Assembly: GCA_016871355.1 (NCBI GenBank)
Contig: VFZC01000003.1
Coordinates: forward strand, 1-64,000
Direction of reading: 5' to 3'
Origin: Actinomycetota bacterium
Lineage (GTDB): Bacteria > Actinomycetota > Acidimicrobiia > Acidimicrobiales > Ilumatobacteraceae
Length of the DNA stretch: 64,000 nucleotides
A model generated the notes under the pieces. The model saw nothing but the letters and a program-made list of their open reading frames with translations. It was not told the DNA's origin and did not search any database. A program made the translations under genes and the position numbers. Shown piece by piece: positions 25,742-34,836 of this stretch; position 1 is the stretch's first letter; the number at the start of each line of letters is the position of its first letter.

Positions 25742-25754
25742 GGAGAACAACGAG

Positions 25755-27770
25755 ATGGCCATCATCGAACGTCCCTCCACCGAGATCGCCGTTGCCGGCG
25801 GTGCCACAGTGGGTGTGAAGCCAAGTGAGGCACTGGGTGTTTTCAAGCGCCCGGCGGCCAGCAACTCGTGGCGCGACTGGATCGTCACGGTCGACCACAA
25901 GAAGCTCGGCATCATGTACGGCGTTGCCGCCTTTGCGTTCTTCATCATCGGCGGTGTCGAGGCCCTGCTGATTCGTCTGCAGCTCATGGGCCCGGACGGC
26001 AAGGTGCTCAGCGCCGACCAGTACAACCAGATGTTCACGATGCACGCCACCACGATGGTGTTCCTCTTCGTGATGCCGATGGTGTCGGCCTTCGCCAACT
26101 ACTTCATTCCCTTGCAGATCGGTGCCCGCGACGTGGCGTTCCCACGCATCAACGCCTTCGGCTTCTGGTGCTGGCTCTTCGGTGGCATCTTCCTCAACAC
26201 GTCATGGTTCTTGGGTGGTGCAGCCGATGGTGGCTGGTTCATGTACGCTCCCAACTCGAGCACACTGTTCTCGCCCAGTCACGGAGTCGACTTCTGGGTG
26301 CTCGGTCTGCAGATCACGGGTATCGCGTCCCTCACCGGTGCCATCAACTTGATCGTGACCGTGCTCAACATGCGAGCCCCCGGCATGAAGCTCATGCGCA
26401 TGCCGATCTTCACCTGGATGGCTCTGGTGGTTCAGTTCCTGCTGCTGTTCGCCATGCCCGTCATCACGGTCGCCTTGTTCTTGCTCTCGTTCCAGCGAAC
26501 GTTCGATGCGACGTTCTTCGACGTGGCGGCTGGTGCCGACCCGCTCTTGTGGCAGCACTTGTTCTGGATCTTCGGTCACCCCGAGGTGTACATCTTGATC
26601 TTGCCGTCCTTCGGCATCGTGTCCGAAGTGATCCCGGTGTTCTCGAAGAAGCCTCTGTTCGGTTATCCGATCGTGGCCATGTCGGGTGCGGCCATCGGTT
26701 TCGTCGGATGGGGTGTGTGGGCTCACCACATGTTCGCCTCGGGCCTCGGACCGGTTTCGGTCGCCGTGTTCTCGATGGCCACCATGGCCATCGCGGTTCC
26801 CACCGGCGTCAAGATCGTCAACTGGGTCATGACCATGTGGGGCGGCAAGTTGAAGTTCTCGGTCGCCATGCTCTTCGCCATCGGTTTGGTGGTTCAGTTC
26901 ACCATCGGTGGTCTGTCGGGCGTGACCCACTCGGTGGCTCCGAGCGACACGCAGCAGACCGACACGTACTACATCGTCGCCCACTTCCATTACGTGTTGT
27001 TCGGTGGCGCGATCTTCGGTCTGTTCGCCGGCTTCTACTACTGGTGGCCGAAGATGTTCCGCAAGCAGCTCAACGAGGGACTGGGCCAGTGGAACTTCTG
27101 GCTCATGGTCATCGGTATGAACATGACCTTCGGACCCATGCACATCCTTGGATTGCAAGGTCAGCCGCGTCGTATGGGGGTCTGGACCGAAGCCCGCGCC
27201 GGAGAGGGTTTCTTCAACATCGGCTTCTGGAACATGATCGCCTCGATCGGCTCGCTGATCCTCGCCGTGGGTGTTTTGTTGTTCATCATCAACATCGTGT
27301 ACACCCACAAGTCGAAGCGCGTTCCGATCGCGCCGCTCGACCCGTGGGACGCCCGTTCACTCGAGTGGATGACCTCGAGCCCGCCGGCCGAGCACAACTT
27401 CGACGCGATCCCCGCGATCAACCACCTCGACGAGTTCTTCCACCGCAAGTACGCGGAAGATCCCACGACTCACGAGATCAAGCAGGTCGCCACGGCCGAA
27501 GAAGTCCTCGCCGACATGAATGCACATCCCGATGAGCACATCCACATGCCGTCGCGTTCGTATTGGCCGATCCTCGTCGCCTTGGCGCTTCCGATCATCT
27601 GCTACGGCCTCATCTACAACCGTCTCCTGATGGCTGTGGGTGCGGCGTTCTTGTTGCTCACCATGTTCGGTTGGGCCATGGAACCGTCGACGGCACCCGA
27701 TGACGATTTCGATCCCCCGGCACCTAGTGAAGGTGGCGGTCACACGAAGGAGTTGGCACCCCTTGGCTGA
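25755..27770 (+). CDS. ctaD: Cytochrome c oxidase subunit I
   Basis: Catalytic subunit of the aa3 oxidase. All ligands are intact: His97 (MFTMHATT, haem a), His275 and the cross-linked Tyr279 (GHPEVY), His324/His325 (AHH, CuB), His410 (haem a3) and His412 (haem a) in AHFHY. With 671 residues it is longer than the classic subunit because of extra C-terminal helices (SYWPILVALALPIICY), as in other caa3 enzymes. AAGGAG precedes the ATG. The 3' end overlaps ctaE. Confidence 0.97.
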   Translation: MAIIERPSTEIAVAGGATVGVKPSEALGVFKRPAASNSWRDWIVTVDHKKLGIMYGVAAFAFFIIGGVEALLIRLQLMGPDGKVLSADQYNQMFTMHATTMVFLFVMPMVSAFANYFIPLQIGARDVAFPRINAFGFWCWLFGGIFLNTSWFLGGAADGGWFMYAPNSSTLFSPSHGVDFWVLGLQITGIASLTGAINLIVTVLNMRAPGMKLMRMPIFTWMALVVQFLLLFAMPVITVALFLLSFQRTFDATFFDVAAGADPLLWQHLFWIFGHPEVYILILPSFGIVSEVIPVFSKKPLFGYPIVAMSGAAIGFVGWGVWAHHMFASGLGPVSVAVFSMATMAIAVPTGVKIVNWVMTMWGGKLKFSVAMLFAIGLVVQFTIGGLSGVTHSVAPSDTQQTDTYYIVAHFHYVLFGGAIFGLFAGFYYWWPKMFRKQLNEGLGQWNFWLMVIGMNMTFGPMHILGLQGQPRRMGVWTEARAGEGFFNIGFWNMIASIGSLILAVGVLLFIINIVYTHKSKRVPIAPLDPWDARSLEWMTSSPPAEHNFDAIPAINHLDEFFHRKYAEDPTTHEIKQVATAEEVLADMNAHPDEHIHMPSRSYWPILVALALPIICYGLIYNRLLMAVGAAFLLLTMFGWAMEPSTAPDDDFDPPAPSEGGGHTKELAPLG

Positions 27771-28371
27771 CACCGTAGTTGCCCACGGCGCCGATCACGG
27801 CGCGCATCACACCACGACGGGCTTGTCGAACAACAAGCTCGGCATGTGGGTGTTCCTCGGTTCCGAGTGCTTGCTCTTCGGCGGACTCATCTCCACCTAC
27901 ATGCTGTACCGCGGTCGTGCCAACGCAGGCCCGCAGCCTGATCAGATCTACGACATCCCATTCACCTCGGTGAGCTCGTTCGTTCTTCTGATGAGCTCGC
28001 TCACCATGGTGTTGGCGGTGTCGGCGGCCAACCGCAAGGACGATCGCAACACCAACTTGTGGCTCACCGTCACGGCCGTCCTGGGCGCAACGTTCGTGGG
28101 CGGTCAGGTATACGAGTTCACCGCGTTCTACCGCGAGGGTCTGGGCTTCACCACCAGCCTCTTCGGCTCGAGCTTCTACACACTCACCGGTTTCCACGGT
28201 GTGCACGTGACCGTGGGCATCATCATGCTCATGGCGTTGGTCGGCATGGTGCGTCGTAATCGCATCCCGGGCAGTAAAGCCGAGACGGTCGAATTGGTCG
28301 GCCTGTACTGGCACTTCGTCGACATCATCTGGATCGTGATCTTCACGCTCGTCTACCTGATTCCGTCCTGA
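27763..28371 (+). CDS. ctaE: Cytochrome c oxidase subunit III
   Basis: Membrane subunit with five or six helices that stabilises subunit I. GSECLLFGGLISTYMLYR, SFYTLTGFHGVHVTVGI and LYWHFVDIIWIVIFTL are the family motifs. The TTG at 27763 is chosen because GAAGGAG lies about 9 bases upstream. It overlaps the ctaD stop by 8 bases. Longer in-frame starts lie inside ctaD. Confidence 0.93.
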   Translation: MADTVVAHGADHGAHHTTTGLSNNKLGMWVFLGSECLLFGGLISTYMLYRGRANAGPQPDQIYDIPFTSVSSFVLLMSSLTMVLAVSAANRKDDRNTNLWLTVTAVLGATFVGGQVYEFTAFYREGLGFTTSLFGSSFYTLTGFHGVHVTVGIIMLMALVGMVRRNRIPGSKAETVELVGLYWHFVDIIWIVIFTLVYLIPS

Positions 28372-28387
28372 CCTCCGAGGAACCCTC

Positions 28388-28723
28388 ATGAGCACCGCAA
28401 CCGAACAGCACACTGGTCACGACGATCACGCACACGAAGAGAGCCACGGCGCCTCCGACAAGCAGTACGTGATCATCGCGCTCATCCTGGCTGCGCTCAC
28501 GGCCATCGAAGTGTCGACCTATTACATTGACTTCGGCCCGTTGTTCATGCCCACGCTCTTCGTTCTGATGATCGTGAAGTTCGTGATCGTGGTGTCGTAC
28601 TTCATGCACCTGAAGTTCGACAACAAGCTGTTCAGCTACCTCTTCTATTCGGGTCTGATCCTGGCCGTTGCCGTTTACTGCGGTGCGTTGGCCACCTTCA
28701 AGTTCTTCCTCCAGAAGGGCTGA
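28388..28723 (+). CDS. ctaF: Cytochrome c oxidase subunit IV (COX4_pro type)
   Basis: 111 residues: a His-rich N-terminus, then three membrane helices (YVIIALILAALTAIEV, PTLFVLMIVKFVIVVSYFMH, and a C-terminal helix). This is the layout of the small subunit of prokaryotic caa3 and quinol oxidases. GAGGAACCCTC precedes the ATG. It sits between ctaE and ctaG in the expected operon order. Confidence 0.88.
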   Translation: MSTATEQHTGHDDHAHEESHGASDKQYVIIALILAALTAIEVSTYYIDFGPLFMPTLFVLMIVKFVIVVSYFMHLKFDNKLFSYLFYSGLILAVAVYCGALATFKFFLQKG

Positions 28724-28725
28724 TC

Positions 28726-29619
28726 ATGCTCGCAGCCGTGGCGGTCGATCCGTGGCGCTTCCAGTCGCACATCGAGGTGTGGCTTCTGGTGGCGTTCCTC
28801 ATCGGTTCGTACGTGTATGCCGTACGAGTTCTCGGGCCCCGCGCCGTCGGTCCGGGTGAGGTGGTGGTGACGGCCGAGCAGAAGGCCGCGTTCGTCGGCG
28901 GAATCTTCGTTCTGTGGTTGGGCTCCGATTGGCCGATGCACGACATCGCCGAGGAGTATCTCTATTCGGTGCACATGTTCCAGCACATGGCGCTCACGTA
29001 CTTCATGCCGCCGTTGGTGGTGCTGGCCACGCCCGAGTGGTTCGTTCGCACGCTCATCGGTGATGGTCGTGTGTACAAATTCGTGCGGTTCATGGCGCAT
29101 CCGGTGCGCGCCGCCTTCTTCTTCAACGTGGCCGTGATGGTGAGCCACGTTCCGGGTGTGGTGAACGCATCGGTGTCCAACGGCGCCCTGCACTACAGCG
29201 TGCATGTCTTCTTGGTTCTGTCGTCCATCCTCATGTGGCTGCCGGTGGTCGGGCCGTTCCCCGAGTTCCAGATCTCACCCATGGGCAAGATGATCTATCT
29301 CTTCATGAACAGCGTAGTGGCCACGGTCCCGGCCGGTTGGCTCACCTTCGCCGAAGGCGTCGTCTACAAGCACTACAACATCCCGTGGCGCGTGTGGGGT
29401 TTGTCGGTTACCGACGATCAGCAGATCGCCGGTGCGATCATGAAGATCGGTGGTGCCGCGTTCTTGTGGTCGATTATCATCGCGATGTTCATTCGACGGT
29501 TCGTGCGTACCTTCCGGACCGAGAACGATTCGTCGTACGTGCGTCAGCCACTCACCATGGCCGATGTGGAGAAGGCGTTCGCCGAGAATCCACCGGCCCG
29601 CGAACCCGAGCCGCGCTGA
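28726..29619 (+). CDS. ctaG: caa3 oxidase assembly factor CtaG (DUF1404-type)
   Basis: 297 residues with seven or so membrane helices. MFQHMALTYFMPPLVVLATP and FMNSVVATVPAGWLTFAE are typical of the Bacillus CtaG family, needed for copper insertion or assembly of caa3 oxidase. This is a different family from mitochondrial Cox11. Two bases after ctaF, with the ATG following GGGCTGATC. It ends back to back with the convergent ABC permease gene. Confidence 0.88.
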   Translation: MLAAVAVDPWRFQSHIEVWLLVAFLIGSYVYAVRVLGPRAVGPGEVVVTAEQKAAFVGGIFVLWLGSDWPMHDIAEEYLYSVHMFQHMALTYFMPPLVVLATPEWFVRTLIGDGRVYKFVRFMAHPVRAAFFFNVAVMVSHVPGVVNASVSNGALHYSVHVFLVLSSILMWLPVVGPFPEFQISPMGKMIYLFMNSVVATVPAGWLTFAEGVVYKHYNIPWRVWGLSVTDDQQIAGAIMKIGGAAFLWSIIIAMFIRRFVRTFRTENDSSYVRQPLTMADVEKAFAENPPAREPEPR

Positions 29620-30348
29620 CTATTCCCAGCGGAACGTGAGGGCGGCCGCGACTGGCGCGGCTAGGGCCCACGCACCCAGAACGATCCACGACGTATCGGG
29701 CTGTGATCCGGCGCCTACCAGTGCATCGCGCAGGACGTCGGCCAGTGCTCCCGAGGGCAGGTACTGGGCCACCGCTTCGAGGCCACGGGGCAGTTCGTCG
29801 AATGGAACCACCATTCCTCCGAGAAGCAACAACACGATGTATAAACCGTTCTGAGCGGCCAGGTTCACTTCGGCTCGCAGGCGCCCGGCGATGAACAACC
29901 CGAGTCCGGCGAAGGCGATGGTTCCGGTGCCGACAGCTCCGAGTGCGAGTAGCCAGCGCGCATCGTCGGCGTTCCAGTCGAGGGAGAGTGCGATCGGTAC
30001 GAGAAGCGCCAGTTGAACGACCTCGACCACCATCACCGTGAGCGTCTTGGCAGCCAACCATCGTGGGCGACCGAGTGGAGTCACCCCGAGCCGCTTCAGC
30101 ACCTTGTAGTTGCGCTCGAATCCAGTGGCGATGCCGAGGCTCACCATCGAGGTGCTCATGATGGCGAGAGCCACCACACCGGGGGTGAGGAAGTCCATGT
30201 GATCGTCGAGGTCGGACGGCAGAACATCGGTGAGCCCGAAGAACACGAGTACCAGCACCGGGATGATGATCGTGAGCAGAAGTTGTTCGCCGTTGCGCAT
30301 CAGGATGCGTAGTTCGGCTCCGAGTTGGGCGCGCAACGGGCCGCTCAC
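29620..30348 (-). CDS. ABC-2 type transporter permease
   Basis: About 242 residues with six hydrophobic segments: LLLTIIIPVLVLVFFGLTDV, then GVVALAIMSTSMVSLGIA, which resembles ABC-2 permeases of the DrrB/YadH type. GFERNYKVLKRLGVTP is the coupling-helix region common to this group. The GTG at 30348 overlaps the ATPase gene stop in GTGA. Together they would form a two-gene exporter; substrate unknown (drug, lipid or haem-related). Confidence 0.88.
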   Translation of the reverse strand: MSGPLRAQLGAELRILMRNGEQLLLTIIIPVLVLVFFGLTDVLPSDLDDHMDFLTPGVVALAIMSTSMVSLGIATGFERNYKVLKRLGVTPLGRPRWLAAKTLTVMVVEVVQLALLVPIALSLDWNADDARWLLALGAVGTGTIAFAGLGLFIAGRLRAEVNLAAQNGLYIVLLLLGGMVVPFDELPRGLEAVAQYLPSGALADVLRDALVGAGSQPDTSWIVLGAWALAAPVAAALTFRWE

Positions 30349-31325
30349 GACTCGCCTCCGGTGAGTTTCTTGAACACGTCTTCGAGACTGGCCACACCGG
30401 CGCGTAGTTCGATCACCTCGATACCGTGCTCGCTCAACCACACGGCCAGCGCAGCCACCAGGCCCTGCGGGGCGTCGTCGATGGTGTAGTGGCCCGGTTC
30501 GACTTCGTGCAGCCAGTCGGAGATGGACGCCGGCATGTCGGCCTGCGGAAGCGGGCGAATGGTGCGGAGACGAACCGCCTGTCGCGCTTTGCGTACGTTG
30601 TCGAGAGTCCCCTCCACGAGAACCTTGCCGCGATCGAAGATCACCACACGATCGGCGATGCGTTCGGCCTCGTCGAGTTCGTGCGTGGCGAGGATGACAC
30701 CGCAGCCACGGTCGATGAGCGAGCGGATGATCGAGCGAATGGTGTCGCGGCCGTTCACGTCGACACCGCTGGTGGGCTCGTCGAGAAACACGACGTCGGG
30801 TCGTGAGGTGAGAGCGAGGGCGAGTGAGAGGCGTTGCTTCTCACCACCGCTCAACCGCCGCCACGGTGTGCGCCGGTGTTCGGTGAGGCCCACCAACTCG
30901 AGGAGTTCGTCGGGTGACGACGTGGCCGAGTCCGAGTGGATACCGCAGTACTGGCGCACCGTGTCGATGGGTCGGGCCGAGGGGTAGATGCCACCCTCTT
31001 GCAACATCACACCGACGCGACGGTGCAGTGCGGCGCGGTCGGAACGTGAGCCAGCCGGGTCGAGACCGAGGACGCGTACGTTGCCGGTGGTACGGCGACG
31101 CAGCCCTTCGCAGACTTCGATGGTGCTCGTCTTGCCGGCTCCGTTGGGGCCGAGAACCGCGGTGACCTGTCCGGCCCGCGCCGTGAACGACACACCGTCC
31201 ACAGCGGTGACGGCTCGATCGCCGCGGCCGTAGCGCACGACGAGCCCGTCGACTTCGACCACGTTCTCGATGTCTTTCGACACGAGCCGCGTTCCGCGGA
31301 AACTCGGGGTGTCGTCGGTGGTCAT
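30345..31325 (-). CDS. ABC transporter ATP-binding protein
   Basis: 326 residues with Walker A GPNGAGKTS, Q-loop VGVMLQEGG, signature RLSGGEKQRLSLALAL, Walker B DVVFLDEPTSG and switch His ATHELDEAE. The C-terminal 70 residues form the extra domain typical of DrrA-like exporter ATPases. It is first in its operon, in front of the permease, and divergent from serS with about 68 bases between. Confidence 0.94.
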   Translation of the reverse strand: MTTDDTPSFRGTRLVSKDIENVVEVDGLVVRYGRGDRAVTAVDGVSFTARAGQVTAVLGPNGAGKTSTIEVCEGLRRRTTGNVRVLGLDPAGSRSDRAALHRRVGVMLQEGGIYPSARPIDTVRQYCGIHSDSATSSPDELLELVGLTEHRRTPWRRLSGGEKQRLSLALALTSRPDVVFLDEPTSGVDVNGRDTIRSIIRSLIDRGCGVILATHELDEAERIADRVVIFDRGKVLVEGTLDNVRKARQAVRLRTIRPLPQADMPASISDWLHEVEPGHYTIDDAPQGLVAALAVWLSEHGIEVIELRAGVASLEDVFKKLTGGES

Positions 31326-31393
31326 CGCTTCGACATTAGTGGCGGCGTATTGACGAAGGGTCGGCTGAGGGGGTCGGGTAGCCTCATGTCTCT

Positions 31394-32683
31394 GTGATCG
31401 ACGTCCGACTGTTCCGCAACGACGCCGACCGAGTTCGTACGGCGCTGGCCCGTCGTGGCAAGCCCGACATCATCGAACAACTCGATCGTGCGATTGCTCT
31501 CGATGTGCAGGCGCGCGAGATCTCGACCGAACGCGACAACATCCGCGCCAAGGTCAATGAACTGTCGAAGAAGGTGGGCCAAGCGCGTCGCGATGGTGAT
31601 GCTGCAGCGGCCGACGATGCTCAGGCAACCAGCCGCGCACTCGGTGACGACGAACAGCGTTTGGCGGCGCAGGCCGACGAGGTGCAAGAGCAGCTCCGCG
31701 AGGTGCTTTTGCGCATTCCGAACCTGCCGCACCCCGACGCCCCCGATGGTGCGGGCGATCACCACAATCCGCTCGTGAAGGGCCCCCTGCAGATGCCGGC
31801 CGAGTTCGCAGCCCATCAGCGGGTTCCGCACTGGGAGGCCGCGGTCGAACTCGGAATTCTCGACAACGATCGCGCCACCAAGATCGCGGCCTCGATGTTC
31901 ACGATGCAGCGCGGAGCCGGTGCGGCCCTGGCTCGTGCGTTGTGCCAGTTGGCGCTCGACCGCAACGCCGACGCGTTCGAAGAAGTTCGACCGCCCACCA
32001 TGGTGAGCACGGCCACGCTCACGGCTACTGGACACCTGCCCAAGTTCGCCGACGACGCCTACGCGATCGAGCGCGATGGGTTGTGGATGATCCCCACCGC
32101 GGAGGTTCCGCTCACGTCGATGTACGCCGGCGAGATTCTCGATGAAGCCCAGATGCCGCTCCGCCTCATGGCCTACACGCCGTGTTACCGGCGCGAAGCC
32201 GGTTCGGCCGGTCGTGACACTCGCGGCATGCTGCGTTCACACGAGTTCGACAAGGTCGAAATCTTGGCCCTGGCCACGCCCGAACAGGCGCCGGCGTTGT
32301 TGCACGAGTTGGTCGAGCGCGCCGAGAAGACGATTGCGTCGCTCGAACTGCCGTACCGCATCATCGAGATCTGCACGGGCGACATGGGCCAGAGTCATCA
32401 CCGCAGTTTCGACATTGAGGTCTATGCGCCCGGTTGCGACAGTTGGCTCGAAGTGTCGTCGGTGAGTTGGTTCAGCGACTACCAGGCGCGCCGCGCCGAC
32501 ATTCGCTTCCGTCGTACCGGTCAGAAGGGCACCGAGTTCGCCAACACCCTCAATGGTTCGGCTCTGGCCGTGCCGCGCGTTTGGGCGGCCATCGTCGAGA
32601 ACCATCGTCAGGCCGATGGCAGCGTGGTCATTCCGCCCGCGTTGCGTCCGTACATGCGCGGCCTCGAGCGCATCGTCCCCTGA
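31394..32683 (+). CDS. serS: Seryl-tRNA synthetase
   Basis: Class II synthetase charging tRNA-Ser (two tRNA-Ser genes lie at 48.9-49.1 kb). The N-terminal arm (about 1-110) is the antiparallel coiled coil that grips the long variable arm. The catalytic core shows motif 2 in YTPCYRREAGSAGRDTRGMLR and motif 3 in NGSALAVPRVWAAIVEN. The 429-residue length is normal. The GTG at 31394 gives the standard MIDVRLFRND start. It is followed after one base by pdxH. Confidence 0.97.
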   Translation: MIDVRLFRNDADRVRTALARRGKPDIIEQLDRAIALDVQAREISTERDNIRAKVNELSKKVGQARRDGDAAAADDAQATSRALGDDEQRLAAQADEVQEQLREVLLRIPNLPHPDAPDGAGDHHNPLVKGPLQMPAEFAAHQRVPHWEAAVELGILDNDRATKIAASMFTMQRGAGAALARALCQLALDRNADAFEEVRPPTMVSTATLTATGHLPKFADDAYAIERDGLWMIPTAEVPLTSMYAGEILDEAQMPLRLMAYTPCYRREAGSAGRDTRGMLRSHEFDKVEILALATPEQAPALLHELVERAEKTIASLELPYRIIEICTGDMGQSHHRSFDIEVYAPGCDSWLEVSSVSWFSDYQARRADIRFRRTGQKGTEFANTLNGSALAVPRVWAAIVENHRQADGSVVIPPALRPYMRGLERIVP

Positions 32684-32684
32684 C

Positions 32685-33326
32685 ATGAACGCACGCCGCG
32701 ACGACCATGTGCGCGAGCGACGAGTGCAGTACGAGACGGCCGGACTCGAACGGTCCGATCTCGACGCATCGCCGGTGCAGCAATGGCACCGATGGTACGA
32801 CGCGGCCGTCGAGGCCGATCTGCCCGAACCGAATGCGATGGTGCTGAGCACGATCGGAACCGATGGAGTTCCCGATTCGCGTGTGGTACTGGCTCGTGGG
32901 GTGGACGAGCGGGGCATCACGTTCTTCGGCAATTACACGAGTGCCAAGGGTCGCGAACTCGATGGCGTGAGCGCGGCGAGTGTGGTGTTTCCGTGGTTGG
33001 CCTTGCACCGTCAGGTGCGCGTGCGTGGGCGAGTGGAGCGGCTGTTGAATGTAGAGAGCGACGAGTACTTCGCGTCGCGACCGCGTGAGAGCCAGATCGG
33101 TGCGTGGGCGTCGCCGCAGAGTGAGCCGATCGGCGATCGAGCCGAGTTGGAGCGACGCGTGAGTGAGATCGCGGCGCGCTTTGCGGGTGTTGTGCCGCGG
33201 CCCGAGTTCTGGGGCGGCTGGCGTTTGGTGCCCGAGGTGTGGGAGTTCTGGCAGGGACGGCCGAGTCGGTTGCACGACCGCTTCGTGTATTCACGCGACG
33301 GCTCCATCACCCGCCTCGCACCGTGA
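32685..33326 (+). CDS. pdxH: Pyridoxamine/pyridoxine 5'-phosphate oxidase
   Basis: FMN-dependent flavoprotein converting PNP/PMP to pyridoxal phosphate. The 213 residues carry PNAMVLSTIGTDGVPDSRVV (FMN site), FFGNYTSAKGREL, and the C-terminal PEVWEFWQGRPSRLHDRF signature with the active-site Arg/His. The ATG at 32685 matches the family start; in-frame sequence upstream lies within serS. It is one base after serS, probably co-transcribed. Confidence 0.95.
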   Translation: MNARRDDHVRERRVQYETAGLERSDLDASPVQQWHRWYDAAVEADLPEPNAMVLSTIGTDGVPDSRVVLARGVDERGITFFGNYTSAKGRELDGVSAASVVFPWLALHRQVRVRGRVERLLNVESDEYFASRPRESQIGAWASPQSEPIGDRAELERRVSEIAARFAGVVPRPEFWGGWRLVPEVWEFWQGRPSRLHDRFVYSRDGSITRLAP

Positions 33327-33329
33327 CGG

Positions 33330-33947
33330 TCACGGGCTCCAGGTGGAGGCGGCCAGCGCCAGGGCCGACACCAACGATTCGGTGTGAGGAGTGAGGCCGG
33401 GGCCTTCCCAGTCCCACCACAGCGGACTCGAACCGCGCACACGTGGTGGCAATTCGATCTGCACACCGGCGTGAGGTGGCAAGTTGACCGGGTTACGCGG
33501 ATGCATGCCGCGGAGATCTTTCGGGATGCGATCGATGTCGGTGACGATGTCGTACGCCGGCAAATGATCGCGAAGATGTTGACCAACGTGTTCGGCCAAG
33601 TCGCGATGGCGACCACCCACCAACAGTGACGAGAAGAAACCCCAACGGCCGAAGCCGTGAATGGTGATCACACAGTGCACGTGATCGACGAACGAACGCA
33701 GTTGATCGGAATGCTCGGGCGAGACCTCGATCGACGGAATGTGTCGCTCCATGCCGGTGGGTTGATGCACGCCGTAATAGCTCACCCCGGCTCGCTCGGC
33801 GGCCGCCTGAGCGATCACCTCGGTCATTTCTTCCAATCCACCACCGTGGTACGCCATGAAGCCCAAGCGATGATCGCGTTCGTGTCCGCGCAGAACACAC
33901 ACCTCTTCCACCTCGGGATGATCGAGAAGTTCGCGAAAGGCCGACAT
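33330..33947 (-). CDS. Poly-gamma-glutamate hydrolase-like protein
   Basis: 205 residues with the zinc-peptidase layout of the phage/Bacillus poly-gamma-glutamate hydrolase family: LGFMAYHGGGLEEMTEVIA (His and Glu ligands), HIPSIEVSPEHS, and CVITIHGFGRWGFFSSLLVGG with the second His. It would cleave gamma-glutamyl polymers or related bonds. No signal peptide is apparent, so its site of action is unclear. Its start follows the ccdA-like stop by one base, making it the last gene of a thioredoxin-CcdA operon. Confidence 0.75.
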   Translation of the reverse strand: MSAFRELLDHPEVEEVCVLRGHERDHRLGFMAYHGGGLEEMTEVIAQAAAERAGVSYYGVHQPTGMERHIPSIEVSPEHSDQLRSFVDHVHCVITIHGFGRWGFFSSLLVGGRHRDLAEHVGQHLRDHLPAYDIVTDIDRIPKDLRGMHPRNPVNLPPHAGVQIELPPRVRGSSPLWWDWEGPGLTPHTESLVSALALAASTWSP

Positions 33948-33948
33948 G

Positions 33949-34824
33949 TCAGGCTTCGACGCTCTGACGTCGCCGCTGTTGCACTGCCACCACTGCGGCC
34001 GCCAGCACCACCGTACCGAACACCACCGCGAGGAGAGCCCGGTTGTCGTCGATCCACTGCTGGATGCGTTCTTGCCAATCGAGGACGTTGCCGGTGAGTT
34101 GGTCGTCGTAACGCTCGCGAATGTCGTTGTACCAGTACCACGCGAGGTACAGGCCCGACACGATCATCACCACGGCCGAGGCCAACTCGACGTACTTCAT
34201 GCCGGTGCGCAGGAACTTGAGCAGCCCGCCTTGGGCGACCGCGAGTGAGACGGTGAGCGCGGTGACGAGCAACGACATGGCCGATCCGTACAACGCGATG
34301 GCAACCAGCCCGGTGGCGAATCCTTCGGTATCGATGGTTCCGAGCACGGTGGCCGAGAACGGCCCGATGGTGCAGCCGATCGACGCCACGGCATAGGCGA
34401 TGCCGAACAGGAACATCGAGAACACCGTGCGGTCCTTGGCCCGACCGCCCACGTCGAGTTTGGGTGTGGTGAGCGGGAGTCGATAGCCGAACAACATGGC
34501 GATACCGAGTCCCACCATCGCCAAGCCGATCACGAGAGACACATACTTCGCGTTCTGGTTGATCCAGTCGGTGAACAGACGACTGATGGAACCCACCACC
34601 AGGAACACGCTCATGAACCCGGCCGACAACGACAGACTCACCACGAGTGCGCGACCCACCGCACCATCACGTTGCTCGGCCGATCGACCGTTGATGCCGA
34701 GGTAGTACGTGAGATACGTGGGGAGCAGAACGAACCCGCACGGGTTGACCGCAGCGAGCAGCCCGCTGCCGAAGCTCAGCCAGAGCCGATCGGCAGACGA
34801 TGCGAGCAGGCTCATGGCCACCAT
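33949..34824 (-). CDS. CcdA/DsbD-type thiol-disulfide transmembrane protein
   Basis: Six or more membrane helices with the two redox Cys in AAVNPCGFVLLPTYLTYYLG and VASIGCTIGPFSATV. CcdA carries electrons from cytosolic thioredoxin to extracytoplasmic thioredoxin-like proteins, here presumably the partner encoded just upstream. The C-terminus has an extra helix and a Gln/Arg-rich tail (about 60 residues) not found in the shortest CcdA proteins. It is 12 bases downstream of the thioredoxin-like gene. Confidence 0.9.
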   Translation of the reverse strand: MVAMSLLASSADRLWLSFGSGLLAAVNPCGFVLLPTYLTYYLGINGRSAEQRDGAVGRALVVSLSLSAGFMSVFLVVGSISRLFTDWINQNAKYVSLVIGLAMVGLGIAMLFGYRLPLTTPKLDVGGRAKDRTVFSMFLFGIAYAVASIGCTIGPFSATVLGTIDTEGFATGLVAIALYGSAMSLLVTALTVSLAVAQGGLLKFLRTGMKYVELASAVVMIVSGLYLAWYWYNDIRERYDDQLTGNVLDWQERIQQWIDDNRALLAVVFGTVVLAAAVVAVQQRRRQSVEA

Positions 34825-34836
34825 CTTGTCAGCCCG

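Noticed and set aside
25868-27535. 555-codon frame inside ctaD
   Set aside because: His/Arg-rich shadow of ctaD with no ribosome-binding site.
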